Assembly: GCF_016907775.1 (NCBI RefSeq)
Contig: NZ_JAFBCO010000001.1
Span: forward strand, 1,860,001 to 1,924,000
Direction: 5' to 3'
Source of the DNA: Pseudoglutamicibacter cumminsii
GTDB lineage: Bacteria > Actinomycetota > Actinomycetes > Actinomycetales > Micrococcaceae
Length of the DNA: 64,000 nucleotides
In this document: positions 7,571-16,376 of the stretch, in pieces
Layout of the letters: each line of letters begins with the position of its first letter
How positions within the stretch are numbered: the stretch's first letter is position 1
Position numbers and translations under genes: made by a program
The notes under the pieces: generated by a model
Seen by the model: the letters and a program-made list of their open reading frames with translations, nothing else
Databases searched by the model: none
What the model was told of the DNA's origin: nothing

Positions 7571-7862
7571 TCGCGTTGAGGATCGCCCCGACTGGATCGA
7601 GTGCCGCAAGATTCAACGCCCCGGTGATGAGCTGGTGATTCCCTCGCTCGACCGCGTAGCAGGCACCGACAGCATCGCTATCTCGGTCATCCGTGACCAC
7701 GCAGCGCGAGGCGTGAAGCTGCGCAGCCTCGATGAACCGTGGATGGACATAGACCCGTCAACAGCGATGGGCGAAGCCATGCTCAAGATCATGGCGACGC
7801 TCGCGCAGCTCCGCGTCGATATGATCCGCGAGAACACCCGGCGAGGCGTCGAGCACGCACGC
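7565..7862 (+). pseudogene. 3' part of the interrupted serine recombinase, itself truncated
   Basis: From the right target duplication (7565-7570) the frame continues the recombinase: RVEDRPDWIECRKIQRPGDE, LDRVAG, then GVKLRSLDEPW, AMGEAMLKIMATLAQLRVDMIRENTRRGVEHAR. Joining position 1802 to 7571 gives YSSRVEDRPD in one frame. The helix-turn-helix end of the gene is missing: after VEHAR the sequence changes into an IS3-type element. Confidence 0.88.
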
Positions 7863-8857
7863 TCCCTAGCCTTCTTGTCGATAAGGCGGTGTTAGAGAAA
7901 GAACTCGAGCTAGTAAAAAAAGACGAGAGCGTCACTCCCGGAGCGCTGAGTAACAGAAATAAGGCCCGGGTCGTTGACGCTTTGCGAGAGTACTTTCCCC
8001 TTCCTGAGCTACTGCGGAGTACCGGTTTAAGTTCTTCTAGTTTTTACTATCAAATGGAAGCGATGTCCCGTCCGGACAAGCACGCGACCCTGAGGCAGCT
8101 GATCAAAGAGATAGCCAAGACAAGTTTTTACACGTATGGGTATCGCCGCATATGGTTCGAACTCAGGCATCGTGGAATTGTCGTTAGCGAGAAAATCGTG
8201 CGTCGTTTGATGAGCGAAGAAGGAATACGTGTCCGCTTCGCTAAGAAGAAGCTCCGGTATTCAAGCTATGAGGGAGAAATATCGCCAGCTCCTCCCAATC
8301 TTGTGCGGCGCTGCTTTCAGGCGGATCAGCCCAACAGGCTTTGGCTGACCGATATCAGTGTCTTTGCCGCTAATAATGGTCGTCTCTATCTTTCAGCAAT
8401 TATAGATTGTTATGACGGCATGGTGGTGGGATACCGAACCAGCCGCCACCCCACCATGGAACTAGCCGAAGACAGCCTCAAGGATGCTATCCGTTCTCAA
8501 GGCATCACTGCCCGATCACGGCTTGTTCTCCACTCAGATCGAGGTGCCCACTATCGTGGGCGTTCCTGGCTGGGCTTAACCAACCAGCTCAATATCACCC
8601 GTTCTATGTCACGCAAAGGCTGTTCTCCTGACAATGCTGCTTGCGAAGGATTCTTCGGACGAATGAAAGTCGAGATGTACCACGGCTACGTATGGGAAAC
8701 AACCGAGAAACTTGCCCGAGCAATCGATAAATACATCTCCTGGTACAACAACCGGCGAATCAAGACAAGCCTCGGCGGGCAATCCATAGCGAACCACAGG
8801 CTACAAGCAGTAGCCTAGGAAAACACTCCGAAAAACAGTCCGCGGCCCCATTTGACC
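7863..8857 (+). mobile_element. 5'-truncated IS3-family insertion sequence
   Basis: Only orfB and the right end are present; the left inverted repeat and orfA are missing and the sequence joins directly to the truncated recombinase. Base composition is visibly more AT-rich than the surroundings (for example GTTTTTACTATCAAATGG), consistent with a foreign source. The right boundary is approximate. Confidence 0.7.
7889..8818 (+). CDS. IS3-family transposase OrfB (IS150 group)
   Basis: About 309 residues from a GTG at 7889 (VLEKELELVKKDESV), the usual beginning of IS150-group OrfB. The DDE core is complete: Asp in LTDISVF, Asp in LHSDRGAHY and Glu in NAACEGFFGRMKVE. An HTH-like TYGYRRIWFELRHRG precedes it. 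Normally OrfB is made by frameshifting from orfA to give the active OrfAB; orfA is absent, so this copy is probably inactive alone. Confidence 0.82.
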   Translation: MLEKELELVKKDESVTPGALSNRNKARVVDALREYFPLPELLRSTGLSSSSFYYQMEAMSRPDKHATLRQLIKEIAKTSFYTYGYRRIWFELRHRGIVVSEKIVRRLMSEEGIRVRFAKKKLRYSSYEGEISPAPPNLVRRCFQADQPNRLWLTDISVFAANNGRLYLSAIIDCYDGMVVGYRTSRHPTMELAEDSLKDAIRSQGITARSRLVLHSDRGAHYRGRSWLGLTNQLNITRSMSRKGCSPDNAACEGFFGRMKVEMYHGYVWETTEKLARAIDKYISWYNNRRIKTSLGGQSIANHRLQAVA

Positions 8858-8867
8858 CTTAACCCGC
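8858..8867. repeat. Direct repeat CTTAACCCGC left of the IS256 element
   Basis: CTTAACCCGC recurs at 10310-10319 on the other side of the IS256-family element. A target duplication of 8-9 bp is usual for this family, so this 10-base repeat probably contains it. Confidence 0.55.
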
Positions 8868-10309
8868 GGTCAAGCCCCTGGAAGTGGTGTAACTGAATGG
8901 TGATCCTTCGTGGGTGGTCAGGCGGGTAGTTGCATCAGGTCGTCGGTGCTCACCTCCGTCGGCGAGCTGGTGGCGGGGTCGGTGGTCAGGGTGAGTCGGC
9001 AGCGGCTGAGGACTTCGAGACCGAGGTAGCGGCGGCCTTCGGCCCATTCGTCGGTCTGCTCGGCCAGGACGGCGCCGACGAGGCGAACGATGGCATCCCG
9101 GTTCGGGAAGATCCCGACCACGTCGGTGCGGCGGCGGATCTCCCGGTTGAGACGTTCGGTGGGGTTGTTGGACCAGATCTGCCGCCACACATCGTCGGGG
9201 AACCCGGTGAAGGCGAGGAGGTCCTCACGGGCATCGCCGAGGTGGTCAGCAACCTCGGGCAGCCTGCTGTCGGTGTACTCCAGCAGGCGGTCGAACTGCT
9301 CGTGCACGGCCGATGCGGTGGGCTGGTCGTACACGCTGTGCAACATCGCCTTCACCGCCGGCCACATGGACTTGGGGCACACGGCCATGAGGTTGGCGGC
9401 GTAGTGGGTGCGGCAGCGCTGCCAGGCGGCCCCGGGCAGGTGTGCCGCGATCGCCTCCACCAGCCCGGCGTGGGCATCGGAGGTCACCAGCCGCACTCCG
9501 CCCAGGCCACGGGCCACCAGGTCGGCGAAGAAGGTGTTCCACGAGGCCTTCGTCTCGCTGGTGGCGACTTGCATGCCCAGGACCTCGCGGTGGCCGTCAC
9601 CGTTGACGCCGGTGGCCAGCAGCACCGAGGCTTTGACGACCTGCTTGTTCTCGCGGACCTTGATCGCCAGCGCATCAGCGGTGACGAACGTGAACGGCCC
9701 GGCCTCGTCCAGACGTCGGTGGCGGAACGCGGCGACCTGCTCGTCGAGGTCGGCGGCCATGCGCGAGACCTGGGATTTCGACAGGGCGTGGATGCCGAGC
9801 GTCTTGACGAGCTTGTCCATCCGGCGGGTGGACACACCAGCGAGGTAGCAGTCCGCCACGACCGTGATCAGGGCGGACTCGGCCCGCTTGCGGCGCTCGA
9901 GCAGCCACTCCGGGAAATACGAGCCCTGGCGCAGCTTCGGGACGGCGACATCGATCGTGCCGACGCGGGTGTCCAGCGGGCGCTGGCGGTAGCCGTTGCG
10001 GCGATTCGTCCGCTGCTCGGAGCGGGCGTTCCATTCGGCCCCGCACACGCTGTCGGCGTCGGCGGAAAGCAGGGCGTTGATCATGGTCTGCAGCAGCTCG
10101 CGCATCAGATCCGGTGATGCATCGGCGAGGGCTTGGCCCAGCAGGCCGGCAGGGTCGACAATATGGGGTGCGGTCATCGTGATGACTCCGTTCGAGGATT
10201 CTTTGGAAGGTTGACTCGAAGGATCACGCGGTGGCCGCTCTACATCCGACAACGACACGAAGTCGGAGACGATCTCGGCCACCGCGTTACACCACTCTAT
10301 GGGGCACTA
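8868..10309 (-). mobile_element. IS256-family insertion sequence
   Basis: A mutator-type transposase gene flanked by related ends. The left end holds GCCCCtggaAGTGGTGTAAC (8874-8893) and the right end, reverse complemented, GCCCCatagAGTGGTGTAAC (10286-10305). Outer limits are taken from the flanking direct repeat CTTAACCCGC and may be off by a few bases. Confidence 0.75.
8918..10177 (-). CDS. IS256-family (mutator) transposase
   Basis: A 419-residue transposase beginning MTAPHIVDPAGLLGQAL. Family marks are CGAEWNARSEQRTNRRNGYR, the conserved block RLVTSDAHAGLVEAIAAHLPG with the second catalytic Asp, CRTHYAANLM and the C-terminal Glu region WSNNPTERLNREIRRRTDVV. The start at 10177 has a ribosome-binding site (GGAG) 8 bases upstream; a longer frame adds 35 residues without family similarity. 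The gene appears intact. Confidence 0.88.
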   Translation of the reverse strand: MTAPHIVDPAGLLGQALADASPDLMRELLQTMINALLSADADSVCGAEWNARSEQRTNRRNGYRQRPLDTRVGTIDVAVPKLRQGSYFPEWLLERRKRAESALITVVADCYLAGVSTRRMDKLVKTLGIHALSKSQVSRMAADLDEQVAAFRHRRLDEAGPFTFVTADALAIKVRENKQVVKASVLLATGVNGDGHREVLGMQVATSETKASWNTFFADLVARGLGGVRLVTSDAHAGLVEAIAAHLPGAAWQRCRTHYAANLMAVCPKSMWPAVKAMLHSVYDQPTASAVHEQFDRLLEYTDSRLPEVADHLGDAREDLLAFTGFPDDVWRQIWSNNPTERLNREIRRRTDVVGIFPNRDAIVRLVGAVLAEQTDEWAEGRRYLGLEVLSRCRLTLTTDPATSSPTEVSTDDLMQLPA

Positions 10310-10319
10310 CTTAACCCGC
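10310..10319. repeat. Direct repeat CTTAACCCGC right of the IS256 element
   Basis: Partner of 8858-8867. It marks the inferred junction between accessory DNA and the core chromosome. Confidence 0.55.
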
Positions 10320-10392
10320 ATGTTTCAAGAGCACTGCCATGACGAAGTTTCGTAGCTCTAAGTGCAGTATCTGATGCGCGTGAGCTGGGTTC

Positions 10393-10398
10393 TAGACT
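10393..10398 (+). promoter_or_regulatory. -10 box TAGACT, leaderless register
   Basis: TAGACT ends 7 bases before the ATG at 10406, so transcription would start on or next to that codon. The same string TAGACTTATGA precedes the gene at 38623. Confidence 0.55.
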
Positions 10399-10399
10399 T

Positions 10400-11782
10400 A
10401 TGAACATGTCAGACTCCGTGAGCAAGGCATCGGACACCGAGCCACGCTACTCAAGTGAACACGCCCCCGACGCACAGACGCGGGAGGCCCTCGATAAGGA
10501 AGTCGTGGACATCTGCCGCGACCTCATCCGCATCGACACCACCAACCTCGGCAGTTTCCCCGACGGAGCCAACGAGCGCCCCGCAGCGGACATGGTGATG
10601 GAGCTTCTCCAAGAGGTCGGTCTTGAACCGACCCTTTACGAAGCGGCACCAGGACGTGCCAGCGTCGTTGTGCGCATCGAAGGTCGGGAACCCGAACTAC
10701 CGGCACTCGTGGTCCATGGGCACCTCGACGTCGTACCGGCGCAAGCCGAAGACTGGTCCGTTGACCCATTCGCCGCCGACATCAAGGACGGCATGATTTG
10801 GGGTCGCGGAGCCGTCGACATGAAGAACATGAACGCGATGATCCTCACGGCGGTTCGTGACATGGCGCGCCGCGGGATCAAACCACGACGAGACCTCATC
10901 GTCGCGTTCTTCGCAGACGAAGAAGCTGGCGGCGAATACGGAGCTCTGTGGCTTGTGAAGAACCACCGAGAGGTCTTCGAAGGCGCAACCGAAGCCATCA
11001 GCGAGGTCGGCGGCTACTCGACCACGATCAACGGCGAGCGTGTCTACCTCGTCCAGACCGCTGAGAAGGGCCGCGCGTGGGGTGCGCTGACAGCCCACGG
11101 ACGAGCAGGCCACGGCTCGGCTGTGACCAACGAGAACCCCATCGTGCACCTGGCGAGCGCGATTGCGCGCATCGCAGGCGATGAGTGGCCGCGCGAATAC
11201 AACGAGGCCACCACGGCGCTGCTTGAAGGTATCGCGCACATCACGGGTACCGAGTTTGATCCGGAGAATCCTCAGCCGCAGCTCGACGCACTGGGACCGA
11301 CCGTGAAGTTCATTGCGAACACGCTACAGACCACGAGCAACCCGACCGTGCTCAAAGCGGGTTACAAAGACAACGTGATCCCGCAGGAAGCGGTTGCACG
11401 GCTCGATGTGCGTACGCTCCCTGGCCAGCACGAAGCGACCCTGGAACGCATTGCGGAGTTGGCGGGCGAGTACGTGACCTACAGTGTCGAGCATCACCGG
11501 CCGTCTGTGAGCGCGCCGATCGAGGCTCCGATTTTCGATGCGATGCGCGAAGCGCTCAACCGTCACGATCCAGGCTGTCATGTGCTTCCATACATGCTCG
11601 GCGCGGGAACCGATAACAACGCGCTGGCTGATCTGGGCATCAACGGCTACGGTTTCGCGCCACTCCTGTTGCCGGCCGAACTCGACTTCACCGGGATGTT
11701 TCACGGCATCGACGAACGCGTACCGATCGATTCGATCATCTTTGGCCGCGCGGTGCTCTCCGAGTTCCTCCTTGACTACTAG
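10400..11782 (+). CDS. M20-family metallopeptidase (dipeptidase/deacylase)
   Basis: A 460-residue zinc hydrolase of the M20 family. Metal and catalytic motifs are VVHGHLDVVPA, WGRGAVDMKNM, FFADEEAGGEYG (catalytic Glu-Glu) and GAGTDNNAL near the C-terminus. Members cleave dipeptides or acylated amino acids in the cytoplasm; the substrate cannot be fixed. Two ATGs (10400, 10406) are possible. The -10 box TAGACT sits 7 bases before the second, so a leaderless mRNA starting at 10406 is likely. It is the first core gene after the mobile region, followed by an acyl-CoA dehydrogenase 59 bases on. Confidence 0.85.
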   Translation: MNMSDSVSKASDTEPRYSSEHAPDAQTREALDKEVVDICRDLIRIDTTNLGSFPDGANERPAADMVMELLQEVGLEPTLYEAAPGRASVVVRIEGREPELPALVVHGHLDVVPAQAEDWSVDPFAADIKDGMIWGRGAVDMKNMNAMILTAVRDMARRGIKPRRDLIVAFFADEEAGGEYGALWLVKNHREVFEGATEAISEVGGYSTTINGERVYLVQTAEKGRAWGALTAHGRAGHGSAVTNENPIVHLASAIARIAGDEWPREYNEATTALLEGIAHITGTEFDPENPQPQLDALGPTVKFIANTLQTTSNPTVLKAGYKDNVIPQEAVARLDVRTLPGQHEATLERIAELAGEYVTYSVEHHRPSVSAPIEAPIFDAMREALNRHDPGCHVLPYMLGAGTDNNALADLGINGYGFAPLLLPAELDFTGMFHGIDERVPIDSIIFGRAVLSEFLLDY

Positions 11783-11841
11783 CGCCCAAAATGAGCGCCC
11801 TCACCTTTTAGAGACCTCACTCCGTAAGAAAGGACATCATC

Positions 11842-12993
11842 GTGTCTGATCGCGTCAATGCAATCTTGACCCCTGGCCTGCTCGCAACCCTGCGGGAGCG
11901 CGCACCAGAATTGGACCGGAACAACGAGTTCGCGTTCCAAGACGTGCACGACCTGGCCGAAGCCGGTTATTTCACAGCGACGCTGCCGGTTGAGGAAGGC
12001 GGTGCGGGCTGGACCTTCGCTGACCTCGTGCGTGCCGAGCGGATGCTCGCGGCAGCCGCGCCGGCCACGGCTTTGGCGGTGAACATGCACCAGGTGTGGT
12101 GCGGCGTCGACATGATCCTGCGTTCGTGGGGCGATGAGCGGCTTGCGTTCATGCGCAAGTGGGTTGCTGAAGGTGAGCTGTTGGCTTTCGGTGTCTCGGA
12201 GCCGGGTAACGATGCGGTTCTTTTGGATTCGTACACGGAGGCCACGCCTGTTGATGGCGGCTACAGCCTCAACGGCCTCAAGGTCTTCACATCGCTGGGC
12301 CCAGCGTGGACGCGCCTCGGCGTGATGGGTAAGCACGACGGCAAGCTGCTGTACGGCTTTGTTGAGCCTCAGGACGGCGTTCAGCGGGTCGGGGAATGGG
12401 ATGCCCTGGGCATGCGCGCTTCGGGTTCGTTCGCGACCAAGCTCACGGATGCTTTCATGAAGGACGAGACGATCCACACCCGCTTTGAGCCGTGGGATCC
12501 GACCGAGCCGTTGGTTTCCGCGATCTTCGCTTCGTTCTTGACGCTCACGGGTTCTGTGTATGTAGGTATCGCGGATCGCGCACTCGAGCTTGCTCGCCAG
12601 AGCGCGAGCGAACGCACGTCTCGCTCGACGGGTCTCGCATTGTCGCAGCAGCCTGCCGCACGTGCTCAGATCGCCGAAGCTGGCATGAAGCAAATTGCGC
12701 TCGATGCGGTGGTTGAGTCGGTCGTCAACGAGCTCGATAGGGGACTCGCCCCGAGCCCCGAGACCGTGGCACGGTGGGTGACGTTGCGCACTATGGCAAC
12801 GGATATCGCTCAGTCTCACATCGAGACCGCTCGGGCGCTCTCCGGTGGTGCGGGCTTCACTCGCACCTCCGAGATTTCGCGACTGTACCGCGACATCGCC
12901 GCGGGTATCCACCACCCGTCCCAGCGCCCATCGGCGATGGAATCTGTGGCCAACTGGCTGGTCGGTCCGGTGGAACACACCAAGAACAGCTAG
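11842..12993 (+). CDS. Acyl-CoA dehydrogenase family protein
   Basis: A 383-residue flavoprotein. The N-terminal helical domain includes LPVEEGGAGWTFADLVRAERML, the central beta domain has LLAFGVSEPGNDAV (FAD/substrate contact) and LNGLKVFTS, and the C-terminal helices include SGGAGFTRTSEISRLYRDI, near the usual flavin-contact loop. Such enzymes oxidise acyl-CoA thioesters, but several relatives are monooxygenases, and the substrate is unknown. A GTG start follows AAGAAAGGAC. The gene lies 59 bases after the M20 peptidase and 32 before uppP; a promoter in front of uppP suggests that gene can also be read alone. Confidence 0.8.
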   Translation: MSDRVNAILTPGLLATLRERAPELDRNNEFAFQDVHDLAEAGYFTATLPVEEGGAGWTFADLVRAERMLAAAAPATALAVNMHQVWCGVDMILRSWGDERLAFMRKWVAEGELLAFGVSEPGNDAVLLDSYTEATPVDGGYSLNGLKVFTSLGPAWTRLGVMGKHDGKLLYGFVEPQDGVQRVGEWDALGMRASGSFATKLTDAFMKDETIHTRFEPWDPTEPLVSAIFASFLTLTGSVYVGIADRALELARQSASERTSRSTGLALSQQPAARAQIAEAGMKQIALDAVVESVVNELDRGLAPSPETVARWVTLRTMATDIAQSHIETARALSGGAGFTRTSEISRLYRDIAAGIHHPSQRPSAMESVANWLVGPVEHTKNS

Positions 12994-13013
12994 GTTGCGT
13001 CCCTCTAGCGCGA

Positions 13014-13019
13014 TAGTCT
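13014..13019 (+). promoter_or_regulatory. -10 box TAGTCT, leaderless register
   Basis: TAGTCT lies 6 bases before the GTG of uppP; no ribosome-binding site of proper spacing is present. Confidence 0.5.
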
Positions 13020-13025
13020 GCAGAG

Positions 13026-13862
13026 GTGGAATGGTTATACGCAGCGATTCTCGGCCTCGTTCAGGGGCTGACTGAGTTTCTTCCGATCTCGTCGTCGGCG
13101 CACTTGCGCATCACGGGTTCCTTCCTGCCTGGCGGGTCTGATCCGGGAGCGGCATTCACCGCGATCACCCAGCTGGGTACAGAGACCGCGGTCTTGCTGT
13201 TTTTCTGGCGCGACATCGTGCGGATCATCAAGCAGTGGTGTCTCTCGCTCGTGGGGAAGATCCCTCGGAACGATCCCGATGCGCGCATGGGCTGGCTGAT
13301 CATCATCGGCTCGATCCCGATTGGTGTGCTCGGTTTGCTGCTCGAGAGCTACATCGACACGACCTTCCGTAGCCTCTGGATCGTCGCGTTCATGCTCGTG
13401 TTCTTTGGCTTGCTCTTGGCGGCCGCGGATGCGTTGGGCAAGCAGCGCCGTGAGCTGAAAGACCTCACCGTCAAGCACGGTATTCTCTACGGCTTCTTCC
13501 AAGCGCTCGCGCTGATCCCGGGTGTGTCCCGTTCGGGTGGAACCATCACAGGTGGTTTGGCGCTCGGGTACTCACGTGAAGCCGCAACGCGATATTCGTT
13601 CCTTTTGGCGATCCCAGCGGTCATGATCTCTGGCGGCTATAAGCTCGCGAAGGCGCTCAAGAACGGTTTTGACGGTCCGTACTCCGCAGGGCCAACCGCT
13701 CTCGCGACCGGCGTGGCGTTCGTCGTTGGCTTCGTCGTGATCGGCTGGCTGTTGCGTTACATCTCAACCCACTCGTTCCGCTTGTTTGTCTGGTACCGCA
13801 TCGCGCTGGGCTTCATCCTGTTCGTGTTGCTGGGGCTTAACCTCATCGACCCGATGGTCTGA
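13026..13862 (+). CDS. uppP: Undecaprenyl-diphosphate phosphatase
   Basis: A 278-residue polytopic membrane protein of the BacA/UppP family. Signatures are [17 protein letters not shown] near the N-terminus (catalytic Glu and the SSSAH motif) and [14 protein letters not shown] in the second repeat (catalytic Arg/Ser region). It dephosphorylates undecaprenyl diphosphate so the lipid carrier can be reused for cell-wall synthesis, and can confer bacitracin tolerance. Its substrate is made by the uppS product encoded at 55080-55922. GTG start. Confidence 0.95.
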   Translation: MEWLYAAILGLVQGLTEFLPISSSAHLRITGSFLPGGSDPGAAFTAITQLGTETAVLLFFWRDIVRIIKQWCLSLVGKIPRNDPDARMGWLIIIGSIPIGVLGLLLESYIDTTFRSLWIVAFMLVFFGLLLAAADALGKQRRELKDLTVKHGILYGFFQALALIPGVSRSGGTITGGLALGYSREAATRYSFLLAIPAVMISGGYKLAKALKNGFDGPYSAGPTALATGVAFVVGFVVIGWLLRYISTHSFRLFVWYRIALGFILFVLLGLNLIDPMV

Positions 13863-13892
13863 TCGTCAGCGACACACGATAGCCTCACTTCA

Positions 13893-13912
13893 TGAACGTT
13901 TGTTGACGTTCA
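13893..13912. promoter_or_regulatory. Inverted repeat TGAACGT-n6-ACGTTCA upstream of mshC
   Basis: A perfect 7 bp inverted repeat lies between uppP and mshC, 25 bases before the mshC start. It could be the end of the uppP transcript or an operator for mshC; there is no T-run. Confidence 0.4.
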
Positions 13913-13936
13913 GATCCGTACCGTAAGGAGATCTCT

Positions 13937-15223
13937 GTGCAGTCTTGGCCACGTCCTCACGTCCCGCAGGTTCCCGGTCAACCACCCGTCATGCGGTTGT
14001 TCGATACGTCGTCGGGGGCTATCGAGGAGGTCAAGACGGCCGACCGCGCATCGATCTACGTATGCGGCATCACCCCTTACGATGCGACCCACCTGGGCCA
14101 CGCGTCAACGTACGTGACCTTTGACCTGCTGATCCGCCAATGGCTCGACGCCGGGCTTGAGGTCAACTACATCCAGAACGTGACCGATATCGATGACCCG
14201 CTCCTTGAACGTGCGGAAGCCACCGGCGTGGACTGGGAATGGCTGGCCGAGGACCAGACGAACCTGTTCCGCGGCGACATGGAGGCGCTGCGCGTCATCC
14301 CGCCACACCATTACATGGGTGCGGTAGCCGCGATCCCGTGGGTTGTCGAAGGCGTGGAAAAGATGCTCGCCGACGGCGTGGCCTATCGCGTGGACGGCAC
14401 CGACGGGGAACCGGACGGCGATGTCTACTTCGACTCTGCTGCAGCCGCATCGGATGCGTGGCGGCTTGGCGACGTATCCCACTACGACGCCGAAACCATG
14501 AACGAGTTTTTCGCTGAACGCGGCGGCGACCCGAAACGCCCCGGCAAGCGTGATCCACTGGATCCATTGCTGTGGCGCGTGGCACGCGAAGGTGAGCCGT
14601 CCTGGGACGGCGGAACCCTGGGCGACGGCCGCCCCGGCTGGCACATCGAATGTTCAGTGATAGCAGCTCGCCTCAACGACGGCCCGCTCACGGTCCAGGC
14701 CGGCGGTAACGACCTGATCTTCCCGCACCACGAGTTCTCCGCGGGGCACACCGCGGCTGTTTCGGGGCATCGCCTCGCGAACCACTATGCGCACACGGGC
14801 ATGGTCGGGCTTGAAGGCGTCAAGATGTCCAAGTCGCTCGGCAACCTTGTGCTGGTTTCGAAGCTGACGGCGGCGGGCCGTGATCCGCGTGCGATCCGTG
14901 CGGTCATCCTGGATCACCACTACCGTGACGATTGGTCGTTCGAACACAGCGACCTGGACCGCGCAGACCAGCGCCTCGCGGCGTGGGAGAAGGCCCTGGG
15001 CCACACGAGCCGGCATCAAGCCGAAGACGTGGTCGCTCACATTCGTACGGCCCTGGCGAACGACCTCGACGCGCCGGCTGCTTTGGTCGCGCTCGATGAA
15101 TGGGCCGGGGCTGCCGATGCGTCGGCTAAGGGTGCGGATGCTGCTGATGCGGAGGCCGCCGGCTTGGTTGCGGATGCCGTCAACGCGCTTCTGGGTATCG
15201 AACTCAAGCCAGCTCAGAGCTAG
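13937..15223 (+). CDS. mshC: Cysteine:glucosaminyl-inositol ligase, mycothiol biosynthesis
   Basis: A 428-residue relative of cysteinyl-tRNA synthetase that joins cysteine to 1-D-myo-inositol glucosamine using ATP, step 3 of mycothiol synthesis. The opening [13 protein letters not shown], the zinc/cysteine site [16 protein letters not shown] with the HIGH-type motif, the WHIECSVIA block and KMSKSLGN are diagnostic; the tRNA anticodon domain of CysS is absent, so it is MshC rather than CysS. GTG start with GTAAGGAGA at good spacing. An Ala/Asp-rich stretch near the C-terminus ([16 protein letters not shown]) is unusual and probably a flexible linker. Confidence 0.95.
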   Translation: MQSWPRPHVPQVPGQPPVMRLFDTSSGAIEEVKTADRASIYVCGITPYDATHLGHASTYVTFDLLIRQWLDAGLEVNYIQNVTDIDDPLLERAEATGVDWEWLAEDQTNLFRGDMEALRVIPPHHYMGAVAAIPWVVEGVEKMLADGVAYRVDGTDGEPDGDVYFDSAAAASDAWRLGDVSHYDAETMNEFFAERGGDPKRPGKRDPLDPLLWRVAREGEPSWDGGTLGDGRPGWHIECSVIAARLNDGPLTVQAGGNDLIFPHHEFSAGHTAAVSGHRLANHYAHTGMVGLEGVKMSKSLGNLVLVSKLTAAGRDPRAIRAVILDHHYRDDWSFEHSDLDRADQRLAAWEKALGHTSRHQAEDVVAHIRTALANDLDAPAALVALDEWAGAADASAKGADAADAEAAGLVADAVNALLGIELKPAQS

Positions 15224-15285
15224 GAGCTAGAGGCGAGGGGCTAGGCCTAGGCGCCCGGCGCTAGGGCCTAGGAGCTAGGGTTCTC
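15224..15285. repeat. CTAG-rich intergenic segment between convergent genes
   Basis: Seven CTAG tetranucleotides fall within about 60 bases, including two copies of CTAGGAGCTAG-like sequence (at 15222 and near 15270) and a GC-rich imperfect hairpin around CGCCCGGCG. It separates the convergent mshC and PAC2 genes and may act as a two-way terminator. Confidence 0.45.
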
Positions 15286-16191
15286 GCGGCCTGAAAGGTA
15301 TCGACGGAGTTCCTCGGCGATCTTTTCGCCGTCAATCCGCTCGTGCGCCGGTGCCTGATCGTTTTCGGCCTGCCGCTCTTGCAGTTGCGCAACCAAGGCA
15401 GACATGCGCGGGTCGTCCTCGACCGCATCGTCAAGCGCTTCCTCCCATTCCTTGGCGTGCTCACGCAAACTATCTGTCGTCAGATCCAGGCCCAAGTGCT
15501 CATCGAGCGCCGCAATCAAAGCGAGCTGCGCCTTAGGCGACTGCGTCGCAGCAACATAGTGCGGCACATCGACCCACACATCCAAAACAGGCAGGCCCGC
15601 GGCCCACGCAGTATCGGAAAGCACCGACACAATACCTGCGGGACCCACGTCGTCGGACTGTTTCGCGTTCGTCAACGAACGCAAAACACGCGAATCCGAC
15701 GTCAGGCGAGCGGTCACGTCCGAACTGTGCGGGATCTGCTCGGCGGTCGCGTGAAGAGCGGCCACCATTACGACATTCAAGGCCTCAGCATGCATCAAGA
15801 CCTCCCCAACAAAGGAGATCCACTGCAAGTTGGGTTCGGGACCCAACGCGATCACGACGTCCAGGCCCGTAGGGGTGCGGAAACGGTGTAGGCGCGTCGT
15901 TGGCCACGAGAGTTTCAGGCTCCCGTTGGCTCCGGCCACGCGAGACGGGCGGTTGACGCGGAAATCGTAGTAGTCCTCGGGATTGAGCTTGGCGGCGACT
16001 GTCTGGTCGACGTGTTCCAAAATCCATTCAGCCGCACCGGTCGCGGCTTGACCCGCGTTTTCGAAACCACCGAAAGCCGCGATCAACACCGCGGGGCGCC
16101 GCTCGTCTGCGCTGGAACCTGAAACCGGCTGGGCACGCACCCATTCCTTGACCGAATTGAACGCTTCTGTGTGCTCGTGTTCGCTGTTCAC
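15268..16191 (-). CDS. PAC2 family protein
   Basis: A protein of about 307 residues with the PAC2 fold: VLIAAFGGFENAGQAATGAAEWI at the N-terminus, ALGPEPNLQWISFV, and DVWVDVPHYVA. PAC2 proteins of actinobacteria resemble proteasome-assembly chaperones but have no settled function. I placed the start at the GTG 16191 because GGAGG lies 8 bases upstream; a longer frame adds 48 residues of poor quality. The C-terminal quarter is rich in acidic residues. Convergent with mshC. Finding a PAC2 protein near a pupylation locus without visible proteasome genes is suggestive but not evidence of a link. Confidence 0.78.
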   Translation of the reverse strand: MNSEHEHTEAFNSVKEWVRAQPVSGSSADERRPAVLIAAFGGFENAGQAATGAAEWILEHVDQTVAAKLNPEDYYDFRVNRPSRVAGANGSLKLSWPTTRLHRFRTPTGLDVVIALGPEPNLQWISFVGEVLMHAEALNVVMVAALHATAEQIPHSSDVTARLTSDSRVLRSLTNAKQSDDVGPAGIVSVLSDTAWAAGLPVLDVWVDVPHYVAATQSPKAQLALIAALDEHLGLDLTTDSLREHAKEWEEALDDAVEDDPRMSALVAQLQERQAENDQAPAHERIDGEKIAEELRRYLSGRENPSS

Positions 16192-16363
16192 GTTTTCGGC
16201 CTCCTCAACCGGGTAGTAGTTTCGCGGTGCGTGTGGACGTAATGCAGTGGACGCCATGCAATGGAAGCAACGCAGGGGTTTAACGGCCTCTGTAATCGTT
16301 ACCCTAGTCACCCTGACGGCGAGTGAAAAGGGCAACCTTGCACAGAGCCGCCGTTTGAGCCCC

Positions 16364-16369
16364 TAAGAT
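16364..16369 (+). promoter_or_regulatory. -10 box TAAGAT, leaderless register
   Basis: TAAGAT lies 7 bases before the ATG at 16377, with no ribosome-binding site between. Confidence 0.55.
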
Positions 16370-16376
16370 ATGAGTC

